DNA of 6,044 nucleotides from Pseudomonadota bacterium (GCA_030597865.1 JAUVQZ010000176.1:1-6044), one strand, 5' to 3'; counted from the first letter of the stretch, positions 1 to 5,563 are shown. Numbers and translations: made by a program. The notes: generated from the sequence alone by a model not told the origin.

Positions 1-1
1 G

Positions 2-1645
2 CTCTTTGTCAAATGTCTGGAAAATGAAGGGGTGGAATATATCTTCGGGGTGCCGGGTGAAGAAAACGCCCACTTCATGATCGCCCTGGAGGATTCACCC
101 ATCCAATTTGTGGTCTGCCGCCATGAGCAGGGTGCCGCCTTTATTGCCGATGCCTATGGGCGTCTCACCGGCCGGCCCGGTGTCTGCCTGGGCACCCTGG
201 GGCCTGGGGCCACCAATCTGGTCACCGGCGTGGCCGATGCCAATATGGACCGGGCCCCGCTCATCGTCCTCACCGGCCAGGCCGACAGCCGCCGCCAGCA
301 TAAGGAGAGCCACCAGAACATGGATGTGGTGGCCATGTTCAGCCCCATAACCAAATGGGCCAGCCCCATCATCCACTCGGAAAATATCCCCGAGGTGATT
401 CGTAAGGCCTTCAAACTGGCCACCATGGAAAAACCAGGGGCCTGCCACATAGAGCTTGCCGATGACATTGCCGCCTTTGAGACCGCCGGTGCCCCCTTGC
501 CCATTGAGAGACCGCACCGGCCCGTACCTGATAGCGATCTCATCGATGAGCTGGTGGAGCTGATCAAGGCTGCCAAGAAACCGGTGATCCTGGCCGGCAA
601 CGGCGCCATCCGCCATCAGGCATCCCAGGCCCTGCGCCGCTTTGCCGACCAGACCCACATCCCGGTGACCAACACCTTCATGGGCAAGGGGGCGGTGAGC
701 CGCCAGTCCGAGCACTGCCTCTTCACCATCGGACTGCAGTCCCAGGACCACATCCTCTGCAGCCTGCAGCAGGCCGATCTGATCATCACCCTGGGCTATG
801 ATCCGGTGGAGTACGCCCCCCATCTCTGGAGCCGTCATTTCAGCGAAAAACAGGGCCAGAAGCTCGTCCACATTGACTGCGTGCCTGCCGAGACCGATGA
901 GTATTACCAGGTTGATTTGGAGATCATCGGCGATCTGGGCAAGACCCTGGAATTACTAAATAAAAAATTTGAAACCCATATCCCCCATATTAATGAGGGG
1001 TATGTCCACACCATCCGTGAGCGGCAGCTGGAAGATTTCATGGCCCATAAGGATGATGACACCAGGGGCTCCATCCGGCCCCAGAAGATCATCTGGGACG
1101 TGCGTCAGGTCATGGGCCCGGAGGATATCGTCCTTTCCGACGTGGGGGCCCATAAGATGTGGATTGCCCGTTATTACCAATGCGACGAACCCAACACCTG
1201 TCTGATCTCCAACGGTTTTTGCTCCATGGGCTTTGCCCTGCCCGGCGCCATTGGCGCCAAGATCGTCCATCCGGAGCGCAAGGTCCTGGCCATCTGCGGC
1301 GATGGCGGTTTCCTGATGAATGTCCAGGAGCTGGAAACGGCGCGGCGGATCAACGCCAATATCGTGGTGATGATCTGGGAAGACCAGGGCTACGGCCTCA
1401 TCGAGTGGAAGCAGCAGAACACCTTTGGCCGCCACACCGACCTCAAGTTCAACAACCCCGACTTCATCAAACTGGCCGAGGCCTTTGACTGCAAGGGCAT
1501 GCGGGTGGAAAACAGCGCGGACCTCCACGATGCCCTCAAGGAGGCCTTTAGCCAGGATGTGCCGGTACTGCTCTCCGTACCGGTGGATTACCGCGAGAAC
1601 CTCAAGCTCAGCCAGCGCCTTGGTAATATTGCCTGCCCGATCTAG
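2..1645 (+). CDS. alsS: Acetolactate synthase, catabolic AlsS-like, large/catalytic subunit (5' partial)
   Basis: The product is a ThDP- and Mg-dependent cytoplasmic enzyme that condenses two pyruvates to 2-acetolactate and CO2. The frame is open to the window edge. Ten in-frame residues (LFVKCLENEG) precede the GTG at 32 and match the normal family N-terminus, so the GTG is internal and the true start lies outside. Numbering from that GTG: the catalytic Glu is in RHEQGAAF (residues 30-37), GTLGPGATN lies at 54-62, GYDPVEY at 255-261, GDGGF at 423-427, WED at 449-451, and PVDYREN at 517-523 near the C-terminus. GYDPxEY, PVDYxxN and an acidic residue in place of the second Asn of the GDG-N(24-27)-NN ThDP motif all resemble Bacillus AlsS rather than anabolic IlvB/IlvI. 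No ilvN-like regulatory subunit or ilvC follows in the window. Visible length (547 aa) is nearly full for the family. It could still serve branched-chain amino acid synthesis. The general assignment is firm; the AlsS subtype is less so. Confidence 0.9.
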   Translation, partial: LFVKCLENEGVEYIFGVPGEENAHFMIALEDSPIQFVVCRHEQGAAFIADAYGRLTGRPGVCLGTLGPGATNLVTGVADANMDRAPLIVLTGQADSRRQHKESHQNMDVVAMFSPITKWASPIIHSENIPEVIRKAFKLATMEKPGACHIELADDIAAFETAGAPLPIERPHRPVPDSDLIDELVELIKAAKKPVILAGNGAIRHQASQALRRFADQTHIPVTNTFMGKGAVSRQSEHCLFTIGLQSQDHILCSLQQADLIITLGYDPVEYAPHLWSRHFSEKQGQKLVHIDCVPAETDEYYQVDLEIIGDLGKTLELLNKKFETHIPHINEGYVHTIRERQLEDFMAHKDDDTRGSIRPQKIIWDVRQVMGPEDIVLSDVGAHKMWIARYYQCDEPNTCLISNGFCSMGFALPGAIGAKIVHPERKVLAICGDGGFLMNVQELETARRINANIVVMIWEDQGYGLIEWKQQNTFGRHTDLKFNNPDFIKLAEAFDCKGMRVENSADLHDALKEAFSQDVPVLLSVPVDYRENLKLSQRLGNIACPI

Positions 1646-1689
1646 GCCCTTTTGGCTAGTGCCGCGCCAGATAGATAATCACCCACCCC

Positions 1690-1718
1690 TTGACAGGCCC
1701 AGGGCCCGGAAGCATAAT
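1690..1718 (+). promoter_or_regulatory. Sigma-70 promoter for the YkgJ-type gene
   Basis: A perfect -35 box TTGACA (1690-1695) is followed by a 17-bp spacer and CATAAT (1713-1718, 5 of 6 matches to TATAAT). Transcription would start near 1725, giving a leader of about 120 nt before the ATG at 1846. The spacer contains the GC palindrome GGGCCC within GGCCCAGGGCCC (1696-1707), which could be an operator or chance. It implies the downstream gene is transcribed independently of the acetolactate synthase gene. Assigned by pattern only. Confidence 0.6.
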
Positions 1719-1730
1719 CACCGAGGCCTG

Positions 1731-1760
1731 CGCTGGAACACCGGTTCTTGCGCCGGAACA
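1731..1760. repeat. Short direct repeat, 20-bp period, with internal inverted repeats
   Basis: CGCTGGAACA (1731-1740) recurs as CGCCGGAACA (1751-1760) with one mismatch. GAAC (1736-1739) and GTTC (1744-1747) between the copies can pair, and CGCTG (1731-1735) is complementary to CAGCG (1759-1763). It lies in the predicted 5' leader of the YkgJ-type gene. It may be a small RNA hairpin or a protein-binding direct repeat; function unknown. Confidence 0.4.
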
Positions 1761-1765
1761 GCGAT

Positions 1766-1784
1766 CCCTGAGCTTGTCGAAGGG
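1766..1784. repeat. REP-like extragenic repeat (CCCTGAGCTTGTCGAAGGG)
   Basis: The 19-mer has complementary ends (CCCT/AGGG) and an inner CTT-GTCG-AAG hairpin. From memory, the same core, or its complement CCCTTCGACAAGCTCAGGG, recurs in intergenic regions of many unrelated bacterial genomes as a REP-type element. Only one copy is present here, so its repeat nature is recalled knowledge and not shown by this window. It sits in the predicted YkgJ leader. Confidence 0.55.
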
Positions 1785-1845
1785 TGCCTACTCTGGTAAA
1801 GAACTTTTTTAGGCCTACCAAAAAACACTCCAGTCATAGGGACGT

Positions 1846-2484
1846 ATGAAAAAAATTGAATGCAAACGGTGCGGAACATGCTGCGTCAAAGGCGGCCCGG
1901 TCCTCCATGGCGATGACCTACCCCTGATCAAAAAGAACATTATCCGGCCAGACCAGCTGGTGGTGATACGAGATGGAGAACCGGCCTACAACCCGATTCC
2001 AGACGCGGTGGAACCAACATCCTGTGAGATGCTGAAAATCCAGGGCCAGTCAGGGGGCTGGCAATGCCTCTTCTACGATGCCACCCAAAAGAGTTGTTCC
2101 ATCCACACCAACCGTCCCCTGGAATGCCGGCTCCTGCAATGCCAGGACACCGCTGCCATCCTGGCCGTTACCGGCAAAGACTGCCTCAACCGCCAGGACA
2201 TCATTGCCCAGGACGATCCGATCCTCCCCCATATCCAGGCATTTGAGCAGTGTTCCTGGCACAAGGTTCATGCCCTGCTGGCCACCCTGGGCCCGGAATC
2301 AATTGCGGCATTAGAAAAAATCCTCCATACCGATCTTTTCCTGCGTGAACAGGCAATCACCCAGCTCCAGCTCACCCTGGCCCAGGAACTCTTTTATTTT
2401 GGCCGTCCCATGTTCCAGTCCCTCAACCACCCCGGTCTGCAGCTCACCTTTGCAGATGGCATGCCCCGTCTCCACCTGCCCTGA
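1846..2484 (+). CDS. YkgJ-family cysteine cluster protein (CxxCxxCC, putative metal-binding)
   Basis: This 212-aa cytoplasmic protein has no signal peptide or membrane segment. It begins with the family signature C6-x2-C9-x2-C12-C13 (CKRCGTCC). The second half of the motif follows as C74-LFYD-x5-C84-xIHxxRPxxC94, with C99 close behind. Established knowledge: proteins with this layout belong to the YkgJ/UPF0153 zinc- or iron-chelating cysteine-cluster family, whose biochemical role is poorly defined. Additional cysteines at 60, 113 and 136 give eleven in total. The C-terminal third (about 140-212) is helix-like and not recognised. The start is supported by AGGGA at 1838-1842, although the 3-nt spacing is short. 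A consensus-like promoter lies at 1690-1718. The gene converges on the chemoreceptor gene, with a bidirectional terminator between them. Family call is strong; function is unknown. Confidence 0.88.
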   Translation: MKKIECKRCGTCCVKGGPVLHGDDLPLIKKNIIRPDQLVVIRDGEPAYNPIPDAVEPTSCEMLKIQGQSGGWQCLFYDATQKSCSIHTNRPLECRLLQCQDTAAILAVTGKDCLNRQDIIAQDDPILPHIQAFEQCSWHKVHALLATLGPESIAALEKILHTDLFLREQAITQLQLTLAQELFYFGRPMFQSLNHPGLQLTFADGMPRLHLP

Positions 2485-2494
2485 AATCATTCCA

Positions 2495-2643
2495 GTACAG
2501 TGTAAACTTTATATCTTTGCATGGGCGTTTAGCGGTTTAGGCTCTTAGGGGTGCTAGACATAAGCCCATGCACCCCTAAGAGCCTAAACCGCTCACAACC
2601 TGAAGGGTGACACAGGTGCGAAGATTAAAGGTTTACCTTGCAC
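2495..2643. repeat. Nested inverted-repeat element (MITE-like or structured RNA)
   Basis: Outer arms at 2495-2520 and 2618-2643 are imperfect complements. Their best part pairs GTAAAC-TTT-ATCTTTGC (2502-2520) with GCGAAGAT-AAAG-GTTTAC (2618-2636), with one-base bulges and G-T wobbles. They enclose the perfect 24-bp hairpin at 2531-2593 and a small ACCTG/CAGGT hairpin (2598-2602 with 2613-2617). The result is a three-way-junction shape about 149 nt long. No coding capacity is seen. It could be a non-autonomous mobile element with terminal inverted repeats, an extragenic palindromic repeat, or a structured 3' UTR or ncRNA. No clear target-site duplication was found at the ends. Confidence 0.6.
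2531..2593. repeat. Perfect 24-bp inverted repeat with 15-nt loop
   Basis: AGCGGTTTAGGCTCTTAGGG plus GTGC (2531-2554) is exactly complementary to 2570-2593, leaving a 15-nt loop (2555-2569). No T-run follows on either strand, so it is not a canonical intrinsic terminator. It begins 47 bp after the stop codon of the YkgJ-type gene and could protect that mRNA's 3' end, but it is better viewed as the core of the larger nested element. The lack of any mismatch in 24 pairs points to recent origin or to selection on the structure. Confidence 0.85.
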
Positions 2644-2691
2644 CAGGCTTCGCCAATGCCCCTTGTCCGGCTCTCCTCTCCTACAGGCTGG

Positions 2692-2707
2692 ATGGGTAAT
2701 TGCCCAT
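2692..2707. repeat. Short palindrome ATGGGTAATTGCCCAT
   Basis: ATGGG (2692-2696) and CCCAT (2703-2707) are exact complements flanking TAATTG, whose outer T and G can wobble-pair. This 16-bp dyad is the size of a dimeric regulator's operator, but no promoter is evident beside it and it lies between two converging genes. It is more likely incidental. Otherwise the stretch 2644-2737 holds nothing recognised. Confidence 0.3.
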
Positions 2708-2737
2708 ATAGGGGTCCCACTGCCTTTCCATGATGAA

Positions 2738-2782
2738 CATAAAAAAGAGGCGATCGCCATGAGCGATCGCCTCTTTTTTATG
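2738..2782. terminator. Bidirectional intrinsic terminator between converging genes
   Basis: Arms 2738-2757 and 2763-2782 are perfect 20-bp complements around a 5-nt loop (CATGA). The core stem is GAGGCGATCGC/GCGATCGCCTC, and on each strand it is followed by six Ts because the arms begin with an A6 run and end with a T6 run. It can terminate the minus-strand binding-protein/chemoreceptor transcript, ending 22 nt after the receptor stop codon, and also plus-strand transcripts from the YkgJ-type gene. This is a textbook structure. Confidence 0.93.
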
Positions 2783-2803
2783 GGTTACGATATCCTGAAT
2801 TTT

Positions 2804-4408
2804 CTAAAAATCTTCGAACTCGTCATCATTAAAAGGGATTGTTTCCTCAGCGCCTTTTGCCGCCGCCCCTGTACTCTTTGGCGCTCCGGATTTCACCGAA
2901 GCCGGCGGCGGCAGGGCAGCTGTTTTTCTATTCCCCCCAGTTGAGGGAGGGCGCTGCGCTATACCCTGAGAACCCTGCTGAGTGGCCCCCTTACCGCCCT
3001 TAATCAAGACAACAAGCTCCTGAACATATTCTTCAAGATAGTCGGCCTGGGAGCTCAGCTCCTGGGAGGCACTGGCAGCCTCTTCCGAGTTTGCCGCAGT
3101 CTGCTGGGTGACCTGATCAATCTCTGTCATGGCGTTATTGACCCCGGCCAGGCCGGAATTCTGCTCGCCGGAGGCCACGGCAATCTCATTGATCAGGGTA
3201 CCCACCTGAGAAGAGCGCCCAGAGACCTTACTGAAATTCTCATTGGTCTGGTGAGCGAGCGCCTCACCCTCCTTGACCTTGGCCACAGTACCTTCGATAA
3301 GCCCGGCCGTGTCCTTGGCCGCCTCGGCGGCGCGCATGGCAAGGTTGCGAACCTCGTCGGCCACCACCGCAAACCCGGCGCCAGCCTCACCGGCCCGGGC
3401 AGCCTCCACGGCGGCGTTTAAGGCCAGCAGATTGGTCTGAAAGGCAATCTCGTCAATGGTTTTGACAATCTTGGAGGTCTCTTCACTGGCCCTGGAAATT
3501 TCATCCATTGCCCGGGTTTGGGCCTCCATGGAGCTACTGGCCCTGCCCACCACCCCATTAACCTCCTGCATGAGGGAATTACACTCGGTGGCGTTATCGG
3601 CATTACGCCGGGTCATGGAAGAGACCTCTTCAAGGGATGATGATGTCTCCTCCAGGGAGGCCGCACTGCGGGAGGCGCCATCCGCTAACTGCTGGCTGGC
3701 GCCGGACAGTTGCCCGGACGAGGCCTTCACCTGCACAGCGCTTTCGTTAATCCCCCCCACGACCCTCATCACCGGCTTGATGACAAAGAGGTTGAGGCTT
3801 AAGTAAATCGCGCCGCATAGAACAAAGACTATGAAACCCATCACAATGACGATGATCCAGCCCAGGCGCCAGGCTGCTGCCTTCAGATCAACATTGGCCT
3901 GCACCACCAGCTGATTAATGCGACCGGCCAACTCGTCCACCGCCGTGGTGACTGAATCGAACTTCAGGCTTACCTCAACGGCGCCAATGTTCTCATCGTC
4001 AAAGATGAGATCCTTTTTGATGCTCCTATCGCTGGTCTGGCCGCTCTGGGATTCGGAAAGTACGGTGCCATCCGTACCGATAAACACCACACCCACCACA
4101 TCGGCGTCCCTCAGGGTCGCCTCACCGAGGCTGGCCAACCCTTCAAAATCATAGCCCACCACCAGGGTGGCGCCGGTCTGTGCCAACAGGGCGGCAAGGG
4201 ACTCGCCCTTCCTGGTCAAACTATCGGCCAGCAAGGACTCCTGTTTCTCCTGTTCGGACTGCAGGGTGGCAATAAAACTCTCGGACTGATGGCGCTTGGC
4301 CTTATAGGCGGTGGAGATCACAATCACCGCCAGAACCACCAGCAGGACCTGGGTCACCCCGGTCACGGCCAAGATAAACTTGAAGGCTATACCTTTTGTA
4401 TTAAACAT
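2804..4408 (-). CDS. Methyl-accepting chemotaxis protein (transmembrane chemoreceptor)
   Basis: This 534-aa inner-membrane receptor feeds a CheA/CheW chemotaxis array. TM1 covers about residues 9-35. A periplasmic sensor of about 145 residues (36-180) contains DADVVGVVFIGTDGT, a strand-loop-strand typical of Cache/PAS-like folds. TM2 is about 182-210. A KPV sequence follows TM2, but no full HAMP domain is seen. The long cytoplasmic coiled coil has the canonical signalling tip (DEIAFQTNLLALNAAVEAAR, about 319-338, then AGFAVVADEVRNLA) and Glu/Gln/Ser-rich methylation-type stretches such as SLEETSSSLEEVSS. A Pro/Ala/Gly/Lys-rich linker (about 472-520) ends in the acidic tail DDEFEDF, which resembles a tethered CheR/CheB-docking tail without being NWETF. 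The start at 4408 is chosen because GAGGGG (4413-4418) sits just upstream; an in-frame ATG at 4438 would overlap the preceding gene. It is the second gene of an operon, 10 nt after the binding-protein gene. Its ligand is unknown. Confidence 0.93.
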   Translation of the reverse strand: MFNTKGIAFKFILAVTGVTQVLLVVLAVIVISTAYKAKRHQSESFIATLQSEQEKQESLLADSLTRKGESLAALLAQTGATLVVGYDFEGLASLGEATLRDADVVGVVFIGTDGTVLSESQSGQTSDRSIKKDLIFDDENIGAVEVSLKFDSVTTAVDELAGRINQLVVQANVDLKAAAWRLGWIIVIVMGFIVFVLCGAIYLSLNLFVIKPVMRVVGGINESAVQVKASSGQLSGASQQLADGASRSAASLEETSSSLEEVSSMTRRNADNATECNSLMQEVNGVVGRASSSMEAQTRAMDEISRASEETSKIVKTIDEIAFQTNLLALNAAVEAARAGEAGAGFAVVADEVRNLAMRAAEAAKDTAGLIEGTVAKVKEGEALAHQTNENFSKVSGRSSQVGTLINEIAVASGEQNSGLAGVNNAMTEIDQVTQQTAANSEEAASASQELSSQADYLEEYVQELVVLIKGGKGATQQGSQGIAQRPPSTGGNRKTAALPPPASVKSGAPKSTGAAAKGAEETIPFNDDEFEDF

Positions 4409-4412
4409 CGCA

Positions 4413-4418
4413 CCCCTC
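4413..4418 (-). promoter_or_regulatory. Ribosome binding site fixing the chemoreceptor start
   Basis: On the minus strand GAGGGG ends 4 nt before the ATG at 4408-4406. It overlaps the last base of the TAA stop (4421-4419) region of the upstream gene only marginally, so reinitiation or coupled translation is plausible. It argues for 4408 over the in-frame ATG at 4438. Confidence 0.7.
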
Positions 4419-5300
4419 TTAGTTGGCAAATGCCCCATATTTGATGGCCTTCAGACAGTCACGCACCGGGCCATAATCAGCAGCCGGCGACCAACCAACC
4501 ACCTTGGCTTTTTTGGCAGCATCATCACTGGTGGTAATGGCCAGCAGGGCATCGCCAACCCTTGCCGCCTTGCCAGAATCCACATGGGCCAGGGCGGCCA
4601 TGGGCCATTCAGGATAGAGACGGGTGGAACGGACAAAGGGGAAATCATCCTTTATCGGATTAATGACCCGAAAATCAGCCATCTTGATTTTGCCTTCGCC
4701 AACCATGCGCTCCAGGGTGTCAGTGCGAACGGTTCCGGCATCCATCACCCCGCTCTTCACGGCCAGGACCACATTGTCATGCTTCTTGCCTTCGGGAAAG
4801 GCGGCAAAATCCTTCTTGGGATCAATGCCGTTGTCAAGGAGGAGGCGCCAGGCCATCTGGCCGCCGCCAAAGGAGGAATACTTGACACACATGAACTTCT
4901 TGCCCTTGATATCTGCCAAGGTCTGAATTGGACTGTCGGCCCGAACCAGGACCACGCCGCCGAACTCCTTCAGGGCCTTGCCGTCCCTTGAGTTAATAAG
5001 GGTGGCAATAGCCTTGACGCTGTATTTTTTCTCCATCTCCACATAAAAGGCGGAGTTGGCCAGCAAAAAATCGATCTTGCCGTCTTTGACCATGGGCTCA
5101 ATGGCGGTGAATTTCAAGGGTATGATCACCACCGGCTCGCCAAGCTTAGCGGTCAAATAGTCGCCGGTGGCCTTCCACTTGGCCATGGCCTTGGTTGCGC
5201 CGCGTTTGGCCAAAACACCTATCTTGATTTCAGCCTGGGCAGCGCCAGCAAAAACAAACAACAGAACCAATCCGAGAAATGCCGCTCCAATTTTCTTCAT
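4419..5300 (-). CDS. Periplasmic PhnD-like substrate-binding protein (sensory type)
   Basis: This 293-aa secreted protein has a signal peptide (KK, hydrophobic core, AQA cleaved before E24), giving a periplasmic product of about 270 residues. The two-lobed PhnD-like fold (PF12974-type) is shown by IGVLAKRG (27-34), GKIDFLLANSAFYVEME (74-90), FGGVVLVRADSPI (113-125), SSFGGGQMAWR (142-152), DAGTVRTDTLERM (187-199) and W-x4-DYGPV (270-279). Family knowledge: such proteins bind phosphonate, phosphite or phosphate in ABC uptake. However, the DAGTVRTDTLERM and W-x4-DYxPV motifs recall the PhnD-like sensor domains of TtrS-type histidine kinases. No permease or ATPase gene is adjacent. Instead a chemoreceptor gene follows after 10 nt, which points to a role in sensing (inference). 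The start at 5300 is chosen because AAGGAG (5306-5311) lies 5 nt upstream; the GTG at 5306 overlaps that site and is rejected. The ligand cannot be read from the sequence. Confidence 0.9.
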   Translation of the reverse strand: MKKIGAAFLGLVLLFVFAGAAQAEIKIGVLAKRGATKAMAKWKATGDYLTAKLGEPVVIIPLKFTAIEPMVKDGKIDFLLANSAFYVEMEKKYSVKAIATLINSRDGKALKEFGGVVLVRADSPIQTLADIKGKKFMCVKYSSFGGGQMAWRLLLDNGIDPKKDFAAFPEGKKHDNVVLAVKSGVMDAGTVRTDTLERMVGEGKIKMADFRVINPIKDDFPFVRSTRLYPEWPMAALAHVDSGKAARVGDALLAITTSDDAAKKAKVVGWSPAADYGPVRDCLKAIKYGAFAN

Positions 5301-5305
5301 TGTCA

Positions 5306-5311
5306 CTCCTT
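5306..5311 (-). promoter_or_regulatory. Ribosome binding site AAGGAG of the binding-protein gene
   Basis: A near-perfect Shine-Dalgarno sequence on the minus strand lies 5 nt before the ATG at 5300-5298. It rules out the upstream GTG (5306-5304), which overlaps it. Confidence 0.85.
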
Positions 5312-5341
5312 AAACAGTTTGATGGTTTATGCCCACTTTGC

Positions 5342-5385
5342 CCCAGGGTTTGTAATCGTATGCTTAAATACTTTCAGCGCCTGGG
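5342..5385 (-). promoter_or_regulatory. Leader hairpin upstream of the binding-protein/chemoreceptor operon
   Basis: In minus-strand RNA, CCCAGG (5385-5380) pairs with CCTGGG (5347-5342), extendable by a further G-C pair with a one-base bulge. It encloses a smaller GTAT/ATAC stem (5371-5368 with 5361-5358). This lies in the predicted 5' leader of about 110 nt. It does not fit any riboswitch class I recognise; I compared it by eye with c-di-GMP-I, fluoride, SAM and preQ1. It may be a minor regulatory stem or chance. Confidence 0.35.
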
Positions 5386-5420
5386 CGACAAGCCATGACT
5401 CCAAAAGTTGTTTATGTAAG

Positions 5421-5448
5421 CCTATAATTATTCCGCTGTTGAGGTCAA
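5421..5448 (-). promoter_or_regulatory. Candidate sigma-70 promoter for the binding-protein/chemoreceptor operon
   Basis: On the minus strand TTGACC (5448-5443, 5 of 6) is followed by a 16-bp spacer and TATAGG (5426-5421, 4 of 6), with an A/T-rich run (5446-5455) just upstream like an UP element. Transcription would start near 5414, leaving a leader of about 110 nt before the ATG. I saw no convincing sigma-28 (flagellar) or sigma-54 match, although chemoreceptor genes often use sigma-28. Confidence 0.4.
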
Positions 5449-5563
5449 AAAAAATATGGCGCCAAACATGGGAGACCGGAGGATATTCATACCCGGAGAA
5501 TGCTCTTATCTATCTGAATCCATTTGGTTTTTCATGTTCAGAAAAGCAGACAACAAAGAATCG
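5449..5563. other. Divergent intergenic spacer, no gene recognised
   Basis: This is the middle of the 365-bp gap between the divergent binding-protein and aldehyde dehydrogenase genes. It is more A/T-rich than the flanking genes. The only structure noted is the 8-bp palindrome TGGCGCCA (5457-5464), just upstream of the predicted minus-strand -35 box, where an activator or repressor could bind. An open frame across 5319-5588 on the plus strand has no ribosome binding site or recognisable protein character. Confidence 0.4.

Noticed and set aside
95..1528. Long minus-strand open frames at 95-871 and 956-1528
   Set aside because: They are antisense shadows of the acetolactate synthase gene in GC-rich codons. 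Their translations are low-complexity Gly/His/Leu-rich with no family motifs, whereas the sense frame has clear enzyme motifs.
1642..1659. Intrinsic terminator right after the acetolactate synthase stop codon
   Set aside because: CTAGGCC-CTTTT-GGCTAG can form only a short bulged stem and no T-run follows, so it is too weak to call.
2495..2643. Integron attC site
   Set aside because: The hairpin shape prompted a check, but the ends read GTAAAC/GTTTACC and do not fit the RYYYAAC/GTTRRRY core sites, and no integrase or cassette array is visible.
2751..2770. GCGATCGC octamers as cyanobacterial HIP1 elements
   Set aside because: Both copies are simply the two arms of the terminator stem, and the proteins do not look cyanobacterial.
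2663..2944. Plus-strand 93-aa open frame
   Set aside because: It reads through the intrinsic terminator and into the antisense of the chemoreceptor gene; no homology or ribosome binding site seen.
4311..4991. Plus-strand 226-aa open frame
   Set aside because: It lies antisense across the chemoreceptor N-terminus and the binding-protein gene, both strongly supported, and has no ribosome binding site or recognisable protein features.
5340..5400. c-di-GMP (GEMM) riboswitch
   Set aside because: Fragments such as GGGCGACAAGCC on the plus strand loosely recall the motif, but the conserved GGGCAAA and ACGCAAAGCC blocks and their spacing are absent on both strands.
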